A stretch of 64,000 nucleotides of DNA, taken from an uncultured Clostridia bacterium. GTDB lineage: Bacteria; Bacillota; Clostridia; TANB77; CAG-508. The notes beneath the pieces are model-generated. The model was not told the DNA's origin. It searched no databases and was given only the letters and a program-made list of their open reading frames with translations. The DNA is taken from NCBI GenBank assembly GCA_944386725.1, contig CALXCE010000001.1, positions 106,561 to 170,560 of the forward strand, in the 5' to 3' direction. Of this stretch, positions 18,271 to 27,285 are shown in pieces (position 1 is the stretch's first letter; the number at the start of each line of letters is the position of its first letter). Both the position numbers and the translations under genes were made by a program.

Positions 18271-20026
18271 CTTCTAATTCCTCCTTTGATAATTGGGATA
18301 AAGCTATTTGCTTATACACTTCACAGTTTTTTAATAATTCTTTATGGGTTCCTTGTCCTACACATTCTCCATTATCTAAAACTAGAATTTTATCGGCATT
18401 CATAATGGTTCCTATTCTTTGTGCTACAATTAATGTGGTAGCATCTTTGGTATATTTCTTTAATTCTTTTCTTAAGATACTATCTGTTTTATAATCTAAT
18501 GCTGAGAAACTATCATCAAAGATATAGATTTCTGGATCTCTTGCGATGGCTCTGGCAATAGATAATCTTTGTTTTTGTCCTCCCGATACATTGGTTCCAC
18601 CTTGTGCCATATGGGTATTATATTGCTCCTCCATTTTTTCTACAAATTCTTTTGCTTGTGCTACTTCTATCGCCTTTTTTATCTTTTCTTCTGTAATTTT
18701 ATCTTTTCCATTTTCACCATAAGCGATGTTGTTATTTATAGTATCATTAAAAATTACTGCTTTTTGTGGTACGTATCCCAATTTATTATGTAAAAATTCT
18801 TGTTTATAATCTTTTACATTGACACCATCTACTAAAACTTTTCCATCTGTTACATCATAAAATCTTGGTATTAAGTTAATTAAACTAGATTTACCACTAC
18901 CTGTTGAACCGATAAAGGCTACGGTTTCTCCTTTGTTTGCCTTGAAAGATATATTTTTTAATAAATATTCATCTGCATCTGGATATTTGAAAGATACATT
19001 TTTAAATTCTACAGTACCTCTTTCATTTGTTACATCTTGATTGATTTTTCCATCTTTTATGGTAATTTCTGTGTCTAATACTTCATTAATACGATTAGCA
19101 GATACTTGTGCACGAGGCAACATCATAAATATCATAGCTAGCATCAAGAATGACATAATAACCTGCATAGCATAAGAACTAAATACTACCATATCACCAA
19201 ATAAAGCTAATTTATCTACCATTAATGCATCTTTGATTAGGTATGCTCCTATGAAATAAATACCAAGTGTTAAAAAATACATTACTAAATACATAACTGG
19301 TGAAAGCATAGCAAAAGCCTTTTGGTTAAATAATTGTTGATTTGTTAATTTGGTATTGACATTTTCAAATTTGTCTTCTTGATATTTTTCCGCATTAAAA
19401 GCTCTTACCACACGAATTCCTGTTAGGTTTTCACGAGTTACACCATTAATTTTATCGATTAATTTTTGTACAATTTTAAATTTTGGCATGATAATAACCA
19501 TTAATGTTACAATCACTCCTAATAATACAGCAACTCCCACTCCTGTAAGTGCACTCCATTGCCAACTTTTATTTAATATTTTAGTAATTGCCCAAATAGC
19601 TGTAATTGGTGCTTTTATCATAAGTTGTAGTCCCATTGCTATTAACATTTGTATTTGTGTGATATCATTTGTGGTTCTGGTAATCAAACTACTTGTTGAA
19701 AATGCCTTTACTTCATTCATTGCTAAATTTTCTACTTTGTTAAATAATTTTTTTCTAACATTCATTGAGAAAATTGCAGAAATGTTAGAAATAAAATAGC
19801 CAACAATAACTGCTGAGACTAGACTACCTAATGCACATGCAATCATATAAACTCCGTTTTCAAGAATTTCACTCATCTGACTTCCTTCTGTTTGAACTAG
19901 AACTGTTATTTCGGACATATAATCTGGCATTTTTAATTCCAACCAAACTTGCCCAGCAATTAAGATTAAAGATATTAGTGCTAATATCCATTCTTTTTTG
20001 CCTAAGCTTTTTAATAATTTAATCAT
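18260..20026 (-). CDS. ABC exporter subunit (permease-ATPase), partner
   Basis: 588 residues. An ABC transmembrane domain with six helices is followed by the ATPase: Walker A GSTGSGKSSLINLIPRFY, Q-loop LGYVPQKA, signature NVSGGQKQRLSIARAIARD, Walker B EIYIFDDSFSALD. Residues after Walker B are FDDSFSA rather than the consensus LDEATSA, so this site carries Asp in place of catalytic Glu. That is usual for the degenerate half of heterodimeric exporters. The intact, catalytic site is in the neighbouring subunit (LDEATSN). First gene of the pair, behind a CIRCE-like sequence. Confidence 0.93.
   Translation of the reverse strand: MIKLLKSLGKKEWILALISLILIAGQVWLELKMPDYMSEITVLVQTEGSQMSEILENGVYMIACALGSLVSAVIVGYFISNISAIFSMNVRKKLFNKVENLAMNEVKAFSTSSLITRTTNDITQIQMLIAMGLQLMIKAPITAIWAITKILNKSWQWSALTGVGVAVLLGVIVTLMVIIMPKFKIVQKLIDKINGVTRENLTGIRVVRAFNAEKYQEDKFENVNTKLTNQQLFNQKAFAMLSPVMYLVMYFLTLGIYFIGAYLIKDALMVDKLALFGDMVVFSSYAMQVIMSFLMLAMIFMMLPRAQVSANRINEVLDTEITIKDGKINQDVTNERGTVEFKNVSFKYPDADEYLLKNISFKANKGETVAFIGSTGSGKSSLINLIPRFYDVTDGKVLVDGVNVKDYKQEFLHNKLGYVPQKAVIFNDTINNNIAYGENGKDKITEEKIKKAIEVAQAKEFVEKMEEQYNTHMAQGGTNVSGGQKQRLSIARAIARDPEIYIFDDSFSALDYKTDSILRKELKKYTKDATTLIVAQRIGTIMNADKILVLDNGECVGQGTHKELLKNCEVYKQIALSQLSKEELEDAE
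18264..18267 (-). other. Possible +1 frameshift site at codon 2, ATG-C-GGA (ABC exporter)
   Basis: ATG CGG AAT AGA AAA TAA in the zero frame stops after five codons. Skipping the C opposite G18267 opens the long frame and gives it the only well-placed ribosome-binding site. Inferred from the rule seen at the other sites. Confidence 0.55.
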
Positions 20027-20090
20027 AATATTTTCCTTTCTTGTGCTTTCTTATTTTTTATTACATTAAAACAAATTATATGATATGGTT

Positions 20091-20117
20091 TTAGCATTAT
20101 CGACTGTCGACTGCTAA
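20091..20117. promoter_or_regulatory. CIRCE-like inverted repeat upstream of the ABC exporter genes
   Basis: TTAGCATTA-N9-GACTGCTAA. The HrcA consensus is TTAGCACTC-N9-GAGTGCTAA, so seven of nine and eight of nine positions match, with the exact spacing. It lies 65 bases above the ABC start. Confidence 0.6.
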
Positions 20118-20145
20118 AATTCACATTTTACTGTTTGCTTTTAAA

Positions 20146-20185
20146 CTAAAAATTAGCAAGTAAGTTTTTTTACCTACTTGCTAAT
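20146..20185 (-). terminator. Terminator after hsp20
   Basis: Minus strand ATTAGCAAGTAGGT-loop-CTTACTTGCTAAT followed by TTTTTAG. Long stem, 28 bases below the hsp20 stop. Confidence 0.85.
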
Positions 20186-20212
20186 AGGATTTTGTCATTT
20201 TTTTATATATTA

Positions 20213-20635
20213 TTAATCATCAATTGGAATATATTTCTTGTCTGGCAATTCTTTTCTTTCTTGCTTTTTTGGGATTTGTAAATGTAAAGTTCCATTTTTA
20301 AATGATGCCTTTATTTCATCTTCTGTAATATTATCTCCTATATAGAAACTTCGTGAGCATTCACCAAAATATCTCTCTTTACGTACAAATTTTCCTTCAT
20401 CCTTTTCTTCTTTGTGTGAATCTGTTGTAGCATGAATTGTTAAATATCCATCTTCAATTTCAACTTTAATATCTTCTTTATTGTAACCTGGTAAATCAAT
20501 GTCAACTAGATATTTGTCTTTTTTTTCTTTAATATCTGTCCTCATTAATTTAGTTTCTTCTCCATTGAAAAATGGATCTCTGAACATATCCTCCAACAAA
20601 TCAAATTCGTTCCTCCTTCTTGGTATCATCATCAT
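20213..20635 (-). CDS. Hsp20/alpha-crystallin small heat-shock protein
   Basis: 140 residues. MMMIPRRRNEFDLLEDMFRD at the start, alpha-crystallin domain with YLVDIDLPGYNKEDIKVEIE, DGYLTIHATT and the conserved FKNGTLHLQIPK, and a short tail ending with the I-x-I-like YIPIDD. Cytosolic holdase chaperone. A CIRCE element lies about 110 bases upstream and a terminator follows, so it is probably a single-gene HrcA regulon member. Confidence 0.95.
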   Translation of the reverse strand: MMMIPRRRNEFDLLEDMFRDPFFNGEETKLMRTDIKEKKDKYLVDIDLPGYNKEDIKVEIEDGYLTIHATTDSHKEEKDEGKFVRKERYFGECSRSFYIGDNITEDEIKASFKNGTLHLQIPKKQERKELPDKKYIPIDD

Positions 20636-20744
20636 AATAAATCAACTTCCTTTCTTTTTATGTGTTGACACCATTTCTGGTAGCACATACATATTTTTAT
20701 AAAAAGTATTTTTTACTTTTTACATTATTATTATATATCTTTTT

Positions 20745-20771
20745 TTAGCAATGTCAATAAGAGAGTGCTAA
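20745..20771. promoter_or_regulatory. CIRCE element (HrcA operator) upstream of hsp20
   Basis: TTAGCAATG-N9-GAGTGCTAA: the right half is a perfect match to the CIRCE consensus, the left half matches six of nine. It lies between the divergent hsp20 and LysM genes, so it could control either one. Confidence 0.75.
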
Positions 20772-20867
20772 AATTCACAAAACTTTCACATTAACATTTT
20801 CAAATTAATCTCATATTCTATTAATAGAAATTTTTAGATTTCTATAAAAACATAGAAAGGAATCAGA

Positions 20868-21593
20868 ATGGATCATTCAAATCTTATTTTATACACCATT
20901 AAGCCTGGTGATACTTTATATAATTTGGCGATTATGTATGGAACAACTGTACAAGATATTATAAATAACAACCTAGCATTAGATCCTTACAACTTGCCTA
21001 TTGGTCAACAGATTTATATTAATGCTTCTTCTCATAATCCTTATGATTATTGGTTGAGTATAAATCAACTTAACCTTATAGAAAACATGAATTTAGCATG
21101 GATTGAGCATATTTTGTGGACTCGTATGCTTCTCATTAGTATTGCAGAAGATTTAAATGATTTAGATGCCACACAAAATCGTTTATTAAAAAATCCTAAA
21201 GATATAGCTGATATCTTTAGAAAGTATTATGGAAATAATATTGCAAATACAATTCAAAAATTATTAACAGAGCATTTGGTTATTGGTAAGGATTTAATTG
21301 TTGCATTAAAAAACAAGAATGAAAAATTAGCTCAAGAATTAAATAAAAAATGGTATAAAAATGCTGATGATATGGCTAAGGCATTTAGTAGCATTAACCC
21401 TTTTTATCCCAAAGAACAAGTACGAAATATGTTATATGAGCATTTAAGATTGACTACTCAGGAAGTTTCAGCTCGTTTGAAAGGAGATTATTCTGCAGAT
21501 ATTCGAGCTTACGATATGGTTCAAAAAGAAATTTTGGATATGTCACAATTTTTTGTAGATGGAATTGTACAACAATTTCCTAATAATTTTTAG
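20868..21593 (+). CDS. LysM-domain protein with a conserved C-terminal helical domain
   Basis: 241 residues. Residues 8-52 are a LysM repeat (YTIKPGDTLYNLAIMYGTTV, then LPIGQQIYI), which binds peptidoglycan. Residues 75-241 are a helical domain with IEHILWTRMLLISIAEDLND and a late RLKGDYSADIRAYD. A domain of this type occurs alone in many clostridia, where database annotations often call it acetylglutamate kinase without support. There is no signal peptide, so it is probably a spore-coat or mother-cell-deposited protein. It is one of three plus-strand genes in the window and has its own terminator. Confidence 0.8.
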   Translation: MDHSNLILYTIKPGDTLYNLAIMYGTTVQDIINNNLALDPYNLPIGQQIYINASSHNPYDYWLSINQLNLIENMNLAWIEHILWTRMLLISIAEDLNDLDATQNRLLKNPKDIADIFRKYYGNNIANTIQKLLTEHLVIGKDLIVALKNKNEKLAQELNKKWYKNADDMAKAFSSINPFYPKEQVRNMLYEHLRLTTQEVSARLKGDYSADIRAYDMVQKEILDMSQFFVDGIVQQFPNNF

Positions 21594-21607
21594 AATATAA
21601 AATATGG

Positions 21608-21667
21608 CGGAAATTAGACTTTCTGGCAATTTACTTCGCTCAAGAAAATCTTAATTCCGCTTTTTCT
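21608..21667 (+). terminator. Terminator after the LysM gene
   Basis: GCGGAAATTAGACTTTCT pairs imperfectly with AGAAAATCTTAATTCCGC, followed by TTTTTCTC. Confidence 0.75.
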
Positions 21668-21704
21668 CTTTTATCCAATCTTTTTTTGTTATACATTATA
21701 TTTT

Positions 21705-22935
21705 TTAATTCTGCTTATCTTTATACATATTTACTATATCTTTGAAACTCATTTTTGTACCATAATTTAATATTGCATTTGAATATATTTTTATAGCTAC
21801 TTTTGCTATCACTAATATTGTAACAATTAAAATTACGATTGATATTGCGACATCTGTTGTGCTAGCTAATCCCATCATAATTCGAAAAGGCATACAAAAT
21901 GGTGATGATATTGGGAACAAAGAAGCAAATAAGTTTAATTCACTTGTTGGATTCATCATAGTAAAGTAGGATAGATAAAATCCTATTACAGCTAATATAG
22001 CAACTGGTGTATTGGCTGATTGTATATCTTCTGGTTTACTTACTGTTGAGCCTGTTAAGGCATATAATAGACTGTATGTAAAATATCCTAATACAAAGTA
22101 TATAATAGTAATAATTCCTAAATATGGTGTAATATTAGACATATCTAATACAGATTTTAGTAATTCTGGCTCTAAAAATGCTTTGGCACTTATTAATGCG
22201 GTTCCTACTATTAATAGCATTTGAATTAAACCAACCATTCCTATTCCTACTGTTTTTCCGAATCACAATTGTTCTTGGACTGGTTGATGTTATTAATGTT
22301 TCCATTATTTTAGATGTCTTTTCTGTTGTTATGGAACTTGATACTTGATATGCACAAAAATAGATTGCATAGAACAATGCTAATGACATTAACATCATGG
22401 CAAGTATATTTCCACTTGCTTTTTCTTCTTCTGTCTGTTCCAAGCTAAATTCAAAATTAGGTGTGATAGATTGCAACTGTTCTTGCGTTAATCCTAGTTT
22501 ACTAATTTGTATGTTTGAATATAGGGTATTGATGCTATTTACTAAAGTTTCTGGTACTTCTTCCATTAAATTTGTGTTTTCTACTATGTATCTTATTTTA
22601 ATGTTATTTTCTTGTTTTTCTATTATAATTGCTGATTCTATTTCTTCATTTTCTATTTTCTGTTTTATTTCATCATAAGAAAATTCTCCTGTTTCTATTT
22701 CATATCCTAAATCGGCTTGTTTTAATAATTCTAGGTTACCTTCAAAAATATTTTGTTTATCTATGATTAAAAGTTTCTCCTCTAAGTCATTGTCTCCTTT
22801 TACTGCTTTTATCATATTAGGAACATTAAATCCTATTACAATTAATATTAAAATAATTAATGTAGATATGATAAAAGATTTTCTTTTTAGCATCTCTTTT
22901 ATTGTAAATTTCATGACTGTTATTATATCTTTCAT
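21705..22935 (-). CDS. NatB-like ABC-2 type permease with +1 frameshift
   Basis: About 409 residues. N-terminal helix, a large extracytoplasmic domain (GDNDLEEKLLIIDKQNIFEG onward), then five or six C-terminal helices, as in NatB sodium exporters and related ABC-2 permeases. The conserved TTEKTSKIMETLITSTSPRT segment is followed by ATT C GGA at 22257-22260. Skipping the C gives IGKTVGIGMVGLIQ and the whole permease half. The unshifted frame is nonsense to 22135. It pairs with the ATPase gene upstream. Confidence 0.88.
22257..22260 (-). other. +1 frameshift site, ATT-C-GGA (NatB-like)
   Basis: Extra C opposite G22260 after 225 codons. The restored junction is RTIVIGKTVGIG, followed by the membrane helices. 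Confidence 0.82.
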
Positions 22936-23004
22936 TTTTCTATTCCTTTCTCTTTTATTCTAAAATTTAATTTTAAAAAGAAACAAGTATCGCTAAGCAA
23001 AATT

Positions 23005-23892
23005 TTAGCTCACCTTCTCAATAAAAATATCATTAAGAGTTGGCTTTTTCACTTCAAACTTATTTACCTTTATGTCATTTTCAATTAATTTTCTTAAAAG
23101 CTTATGTGCCTTCTCTTCTTCTGCTATCTTTATTACATACTTATTATCTGTTTCATTTTCTATTTCTAATTCAAAATCTTTTATGTATTTACCTATATTT
23201 TCATTTACATCTATTTCTACTCTATTAGCAGGATATGTTTCTTTTATCTCTTTTAAGTTTCCTTGTAATACAGTTTTTCCTTTATTTAATATTAATATAT
23301 CTCTGCAAAATTCTTCTATGGTTGCCATTTGATGTGCTGACATGATTACATATTTTCCATCTTTCACTAAATTAATTATAATATCTCTTAATATTTCTGT
23401 ATTGACAGGATCTAATCCACTAAATGGTTCATCCAAAACGACTAACTCTGGGTTATGTATGATTGCTGTCATAAATTGTATTTTTTGTGCATTTCCTTTT
23501 GATAGTTTTTCTGCTGGCATTTGCAAGTATTCTTCTACTTTTAATTTCTTTGCCCACCTATTGATTGATTTTTCTGCTTCTTGTTTTTTCATTCCTTTTA
23601 ATTCTGCAAAATACATTAACTGGTCGAATATTTTTGTTTTTGGATATACTCCTCTTTCTTCTGGTAAATATCCAAAATTAACACTCTTTCTATCTACTGC
23701 TTTTCCCTTCCAAGTAATTTCTCCACTGTCTTTTTTGATAATTCCTAATAACATTCTAATGGTTGTTGTTTTCCCTGCTCCGTTTGTTCCAAGTAAGCCA
23801 TATACTCCTGGTTTATCTAATGTTAAAGAAATATTATCAACTGCTTTCTTTCCTACAAATGATTTTGATACATTTTTTAATATTAAACTCAT
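23005..23892 (-). CDS. NatA-like ABC transporter ATP-binding protein
   Basis: 295 residues. Walker A GTNGAGKTTTIRMLLG, Q-loop region NFGYLPEERGVYP, signature LSKGNAQKIQF, Walker B LVVLDEPFSGLDPVN, H-loop MSAHQM. The PEERG and SKGN variants and the C-terminal extension of about 80 residues are typical of NatA-type ATPases for ABC-2 exporters. It lies 69 bases upstream of its permease. The substrate could be Na+, a drug or a peptide. Confidence 0.93.
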   Translation of the reverse strand: MSLILKNVSKSFVGKKAVDNISLTLDKPGVYGLLGTNGAGKTTTIRMLLGIIKKDSGEITWKGKAVDRKSVNFGYLPEERGVYPKTKIFDQLMYFAELKGMKKQEAEKSINRWAKKLKVEEYLQMPAEKLSKGNAQKIQFMTAIIHNPELVVLDEPFSGLDPVNTEILRDIIINLVKDGKYVIMSAHQMATIEEFCRDILILNKGKTVLQGNLKEIKETYPANRVEIDVNENIGKYIKDFELEIENETDNKYVIKIAEEEKAHKLLRKLIENDIKVNKFEVKKPTLNDIFIEKVS

Positions 23893-23956
23893 TTTATTTC
23901 TCCTTTTTTCAAGTTTTAGATATTATATCATAAAATTATTATGATTCCTATCTTTA

Positions 23957-24676
23957 TTATTTATTTTGTGTAATATCCTTTACTACTTCTCCTACAACAA
24001 TTAATCCTGCAACAGATGGAACAAAAGATATGCTTCCTAGCACTTGCCTTTTATTTGTTTTTTCTTCTTGCTTCTCAACATCTTTGCTTTGTTGTATTGG
24101 TTCTTCTTTTGAATAGACTACTTTAAGACCTTTTATCCCTCTTTTTCTTAATTCTTTTCTCATAACTTTTGCTAAAGGACATATGCTAGTTTTATAAATA
24201 TCAGTTACTTCAAATTTCGTTGGATTTAATTTATTTCCTGTTCCCATACTGGATATAATCGGAATATTCAATTTATTGGCTCTTACTACCAATTCGATTT
24301 TAGCTGTTACAGTATCTACTGCATCTACTATATAATCAACTGTATTATCTAAAATTTTTTTGCTATCTGGCATAAAAAATTCTTGATAGATTTCTACCTT
24401 TGCATCTGGATTAATTTCTAATATTCTTTCTTTTGCCACTTCTACTTTTGGCCTTCCTATTGTTTTTCTAGTTGCTATTATCTGTCTATTTATATTTGTT
24501 ATATCAATGTTATCTGCATCTACTAATATAAAGTTTCCAATTCCTGCTCTTACTAACCCTTCTACTACAAAAGAACCTACTCCTCCTATTCCAAATATAG
24601 CTACTTTTGCATTTTGTAATTTTTCTATTCCATCTTTTCCTATTAAGGATTCTGTTCTTGAAAATTGATTTAACAT
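23957..24676 (-). CDS. tcdA: TcdA-like ThiF/E1 family enzyme (tRNA t6A dehydratase)
   Basis: 239 residues. The ATP-binding Rossmann motif GIGGVGSFVVEGLVRAGIG, then LVDADNIDITNINRQI, and the catalytic region with DAVDTVTAKIELV. The C-terminal half is the TcdA/YgdL type rather than MoeB. It should cyclise N6-threonylcarbamoyladenosine at position 37 of ANN-decoding tRNAs to ct6A, using ATP. Sulfur acceptance from SufS-like enzymes has been reported for the pathway, which fits the nearby suf operon. Confidence 0.88.
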   Translation of the reverse strand: MLNQFSRTESLIGKDGIEKLQNAKVAIFGIGGVGSFVVEGLVRAGIGNFILVDADNIDITNINRQIIATRKTIGRPKVEVAKERILEINPDAKVEIYQEFFMPDSKKILDNTVDYIVDAVDTVTAKIELVVRANKLNIPIISSMGTGNKLNPTKFEVTDIYKTSICPLAKVMRKELRKRGIKGLKVVYSKEEPIQQSKDVEKQEEKTNKRQVLGSISFVPSVAGLIVVGEVVKDITQNK

Positions 24677-24715
24677 TTTTTATTGCATTCCCTTCTTCTG
24701 ATATTATAAACGGTT

Positions 24716-24925
24716 TTACAAGATTTCAGTAACTTCAAATCCCACTTCTAGTATAGCATTTTTAATTTTATCATTTTTAATTTCTTGGTTTGATTCTATG
24801 ACTGCTTTTTTATCTTCTAGACTTACTTCTACTTTCGTAACTCCTTCTATAGAATTTAAAGCTTTTTCCACGGTCATTTTACAATGATTACATTGCATTC
24901 CTTCTATCCTAATTGTTTTTACCAT
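24716..24925 (-). CDS. copZ: Probable internal translation product, CopZ-like copper chaperone
   Basis: Inside copA, in the same frame, AAGGAGGAAGGTAAA precedes ATG at 24925. Translation from here gives MVKTIRIEGMQCNHCKMTVE and about 69 residues in total, the length of CopZ. The spacing from the Shine-Dalgarno core is good. Either two fused genes kept the old start, or the same mRNA makes CopA and free CopZ. That both products are made is inferred. Confidence 0.55.
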   Translation of the reverse strand: MVKTIRIEGMQCNHCKMTVEKALNSIEGVTKVEVSLEDKKAVIESNQEIKNDKIKNAILEVGFEVTEIL

Positions 24926-27247
24926 TTTACCTTCCTCCTTCTTTTTATGATTTCTATTTGTTTTGAATTTTCTTAATCGTAAAGCATTTGCAACAACACA
25001 AACAGAACTTAAACTCATAGCAGCAGCACCAATCATTGGATTTAGTTTTAATCCAAAAATTGGGTAAAATATTCCACAAGCTACTGGTATTCCTATTATG
25101 TTATAGAAAAATGCCCAAAATAAATTCATTTTTATGTTTCTTATAACTGCTCTACTTAAATCTATTGCTGTAACAACATCTAATAAAGTATCTTTCATTA
25201 AAACAATATCAGCTGATTCGATGGCTATATCTGTTCCCGAACCAATTGCTATTCCAACATCTGCTTTTACCAAAGCTGGACTATCGTTAATGCCATCCCC
25301 CACAAAAGCTACCTTTTTTCCATCTCTTTGTAATTTTGCTACCTCTTTTTCTTTATCTTGTGGTAATACTTCAGAAATAACTTTGAGGGTTCCTAGTTCG
25401 TTTCCAATGGTTTCTGCAACAGCTTTATTATCACCTGTTATCATAACAACTTCTATGTTTTTTCTTTTTAGTTCTTGAATAGCTTCATGGCTTGTATTTT
25501 TAATGGTATCCGCTACTGCTATCATTCCAAGTACAGTATTTTTATCGGCAAAGTATAATACTGTTTTCCCTTGCTTTAATAGTTTGTCGCTTTGTAAAGT
25601 TATTTTGTTTGTATCAATATTATTTTCTTTCATAAAAGCTATATTTCCACCGAAGTATTCTATGCCATCAATTTTTCCTTTGACTCCTCTACCTGAAACA
25701 GCTACAAAATCTGTTGTATTGGCTAACTCTATTTTTTCTTCTTTTACTCTTTCCATAATGGCTTCCGCTAATGGATGTTCTGAATTTTTTTCCAAACTTC
25801 CTGCTATTTTTAGTAATTCTTTTTGTGGTAGATTCGTAACAATATCTATAACTTTTGGCTTTCCTTCCGTGATGGTTCCTGTTTTATCTAGTACTACTGT
25901 ATCCACCAAATGTAACAGTTCTAAACTTTCTGCTGACTTTATTAGTATTCCATTTTCTGCTCCTTTTCCCGTTCCTACCATAATAGCTACTGGTGTTGCT
26001 AATCCTAATGCACATGGACATGATATGACTAAAACGGCTATTCCCATTGTTAAGGCAAATTCAAAACTCTGCCCTGCTAAAATCCATATAATGACGGTAA
26101 GAATCGCTATACCAATTACAGCTGGTACAAATATAGAGCTTACTTTGTCGGCTATTTTTGATATAGGTGCTTTTGAATTACTTGCTTCTTCTACTAATTT
26201 TATAATTTGCGAAAGTGTTGTGTTATCTCCTACTTTTGTGGCTTTCATCTTTAAATATCCATTTTTGTTAATTGTTCCAGAAACCACATTGTCGCCTACC
26301 GTTTTTTCTACTGGGATACTTTCTCCTGTTATGGTAGATTGATCTACTGATGAACTTCCTTCTATGATAACTCCATCTACAGGAATACCCCCTCCTGGTT
26401 TTATTACAATTATATCTCCAACAGCTATTTCTTCTATGTCTACTTCTATTTCTTTTTCTTCTCTCATAACGATTGCTGTTTTGGGTGCTAAATTAATTAA
26501 TTTACCAATAGCGTCACTTGTTTTTCCTTTTGATTTTGTTTCTAAATATTTTCCTACCGTAATTAAGGTAAGTATGGTTCCTGCTGATTCAAAGTAAATA
26601 TCCATAGAATATCGTTTAACTAACTCTATTTGATTATGCCCTAATCCATAGCCTATCATATAAATTGCAAAAATCCCATATACAGTTGCCGCTGTACTGC
26701 CAATCGCAATTAGAGAATCCATATTGGGTGTACCTTTGCATAATCTTTTAAATCCAACAATGAAATAGTTTCTATTTACATATAGAATTGGAATTAATAA
26801 TAAGAATTGAGTAAATGCAAAAGTAATTGCATTTTCATTTCCATGAAATAAATTTTTTATTATTTGAGGAACCGGTAAATTAAACCATTCATATAACATA
26901 TGGTGCATTGCTATGTACATAAGTGGTATTAAAAAACATATGGATATAATTAGCCTTTTTTTCATGGATTTAATATTGTCTTTTGTCTTATCTGTTTTTT
27001 CTTTCTTATTTATTTTTTTACCTTTATTTTCATCTTCTTGTAATGTTGCTCCATATCCTGCATCTATTACTGCTTTTATAATCTCATTTTGATTTAAAAT
27101 ATTTTCGTCATATTCCACTTGCATATTATTTGATAGTAAATTAACGTTAACATTTTTTATTCCCTGTAATTTACTTACTGCCTTTTCAACATGTGAAGAA
27201 CAACTACTACAGGTCATTCCTTGTATATCAAATTTAGACTTTTTCAT
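24716..27247 (-). CDS. copA: Copper-translocating P1B-type ATPase with N- and C-terminal HMA domains
   Basis: 843 residues. N-terminal metal-binding domain GMTCSSCSSHVEKAV, eight membrane helices, TGES loop, CPC motif (VISCPCALGLATP) in helix 6, phosphorylation site DKTGTITEG, SEHPLAEAI, and GDGINDSPALV. After the last helices comes a basic linker and a second HMA domain, GMQCNHCKMTVEKALNSIEG, about 69 residues, with the size of a free CopZ chaperone. It exports Cu(I). The C-terminal domain begins with its own ribosome-binding site. It shares a 38-base gap with metK upstream. Confidence 0.95.
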   Translation of the reverse strand: MKKSKFDIQGMTCSSCSSHVEKAVSKLQGIKNVNVNLLSNNMQVEYDENILNQNEIIKAVIDAGYGATLQEDENKGKKINKKEKTDKTKDNIKSMKKRLIISICFLIPLMYIAMHHMLYEWFNLPVPQIIKNLFHGNENAITFAFTQFLLLIPILYVNRNYFIVGFKRLCKGTPNMDSLIAIGSTAATVYGIFAIYMIGYGLGHNQIELVKRYSMDIYFESAGTILTLITVGKYLETKSKGKTSDAIGKLINLAPKTAIVMREEKEIEVDIEEIAVGDIIVIKPGGGIPVDGVIIEGSSSVDQSTITGESIPVEKTVGDNVVSGTINKNGYLKMKATKVGDNTTLSQIIKLVEEASNSKAPISKIADKVSSIFVPAVIGIAILTVIIWILAGQSFEFALTMGIAVLVISCPCALGLATPVAIMVGTGKGAENGILIKSAESLELLHLVDTVVLDKTGTITEGKPKVIDIVTNLPQKELLKIAGSLEKNSEHPLAEAIMERVKEEKIELANTTDFVAVSGRGVKGKIDGIEYFGGNIAFMKENNIDTNKITLQSDKLLKQGKTVLYFADKNTVLGMIAVADTIKNTSHEAIQELKRKNIEVVMITGDNKAVAETIGNELGTLKVISEVLPQDKEKEVAKLQRDGKKVAFVGDGINDSPALVKADVGIAIGSGTDIAIESADIVLMKDTLLDVVTAIDLSRAVIRNIKMNLFWAFFYNIIGIPVACGIFYPIFGLKLNPMIGAAAMSLSSVCVVANALRLRKFKTNRNHKKKEEGKMVKTIRIEGMQCNHCKMTVEKALNSIEGVTKVEVSLEDKKAVIESNQEIKNDKIKNAILEVGFEVTEIL

Positions 27248-27285
27248 ATAGGCTTACTCCTAAAAATAATTAACTTTTATATTTC

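Noticed and set aside
25134-26342. Long plus-strand frames opposite copA, natA and other genes
   Set aside because: They are antisense shadows of conserved genes, without ribosome-binding sites or recognisable domains.
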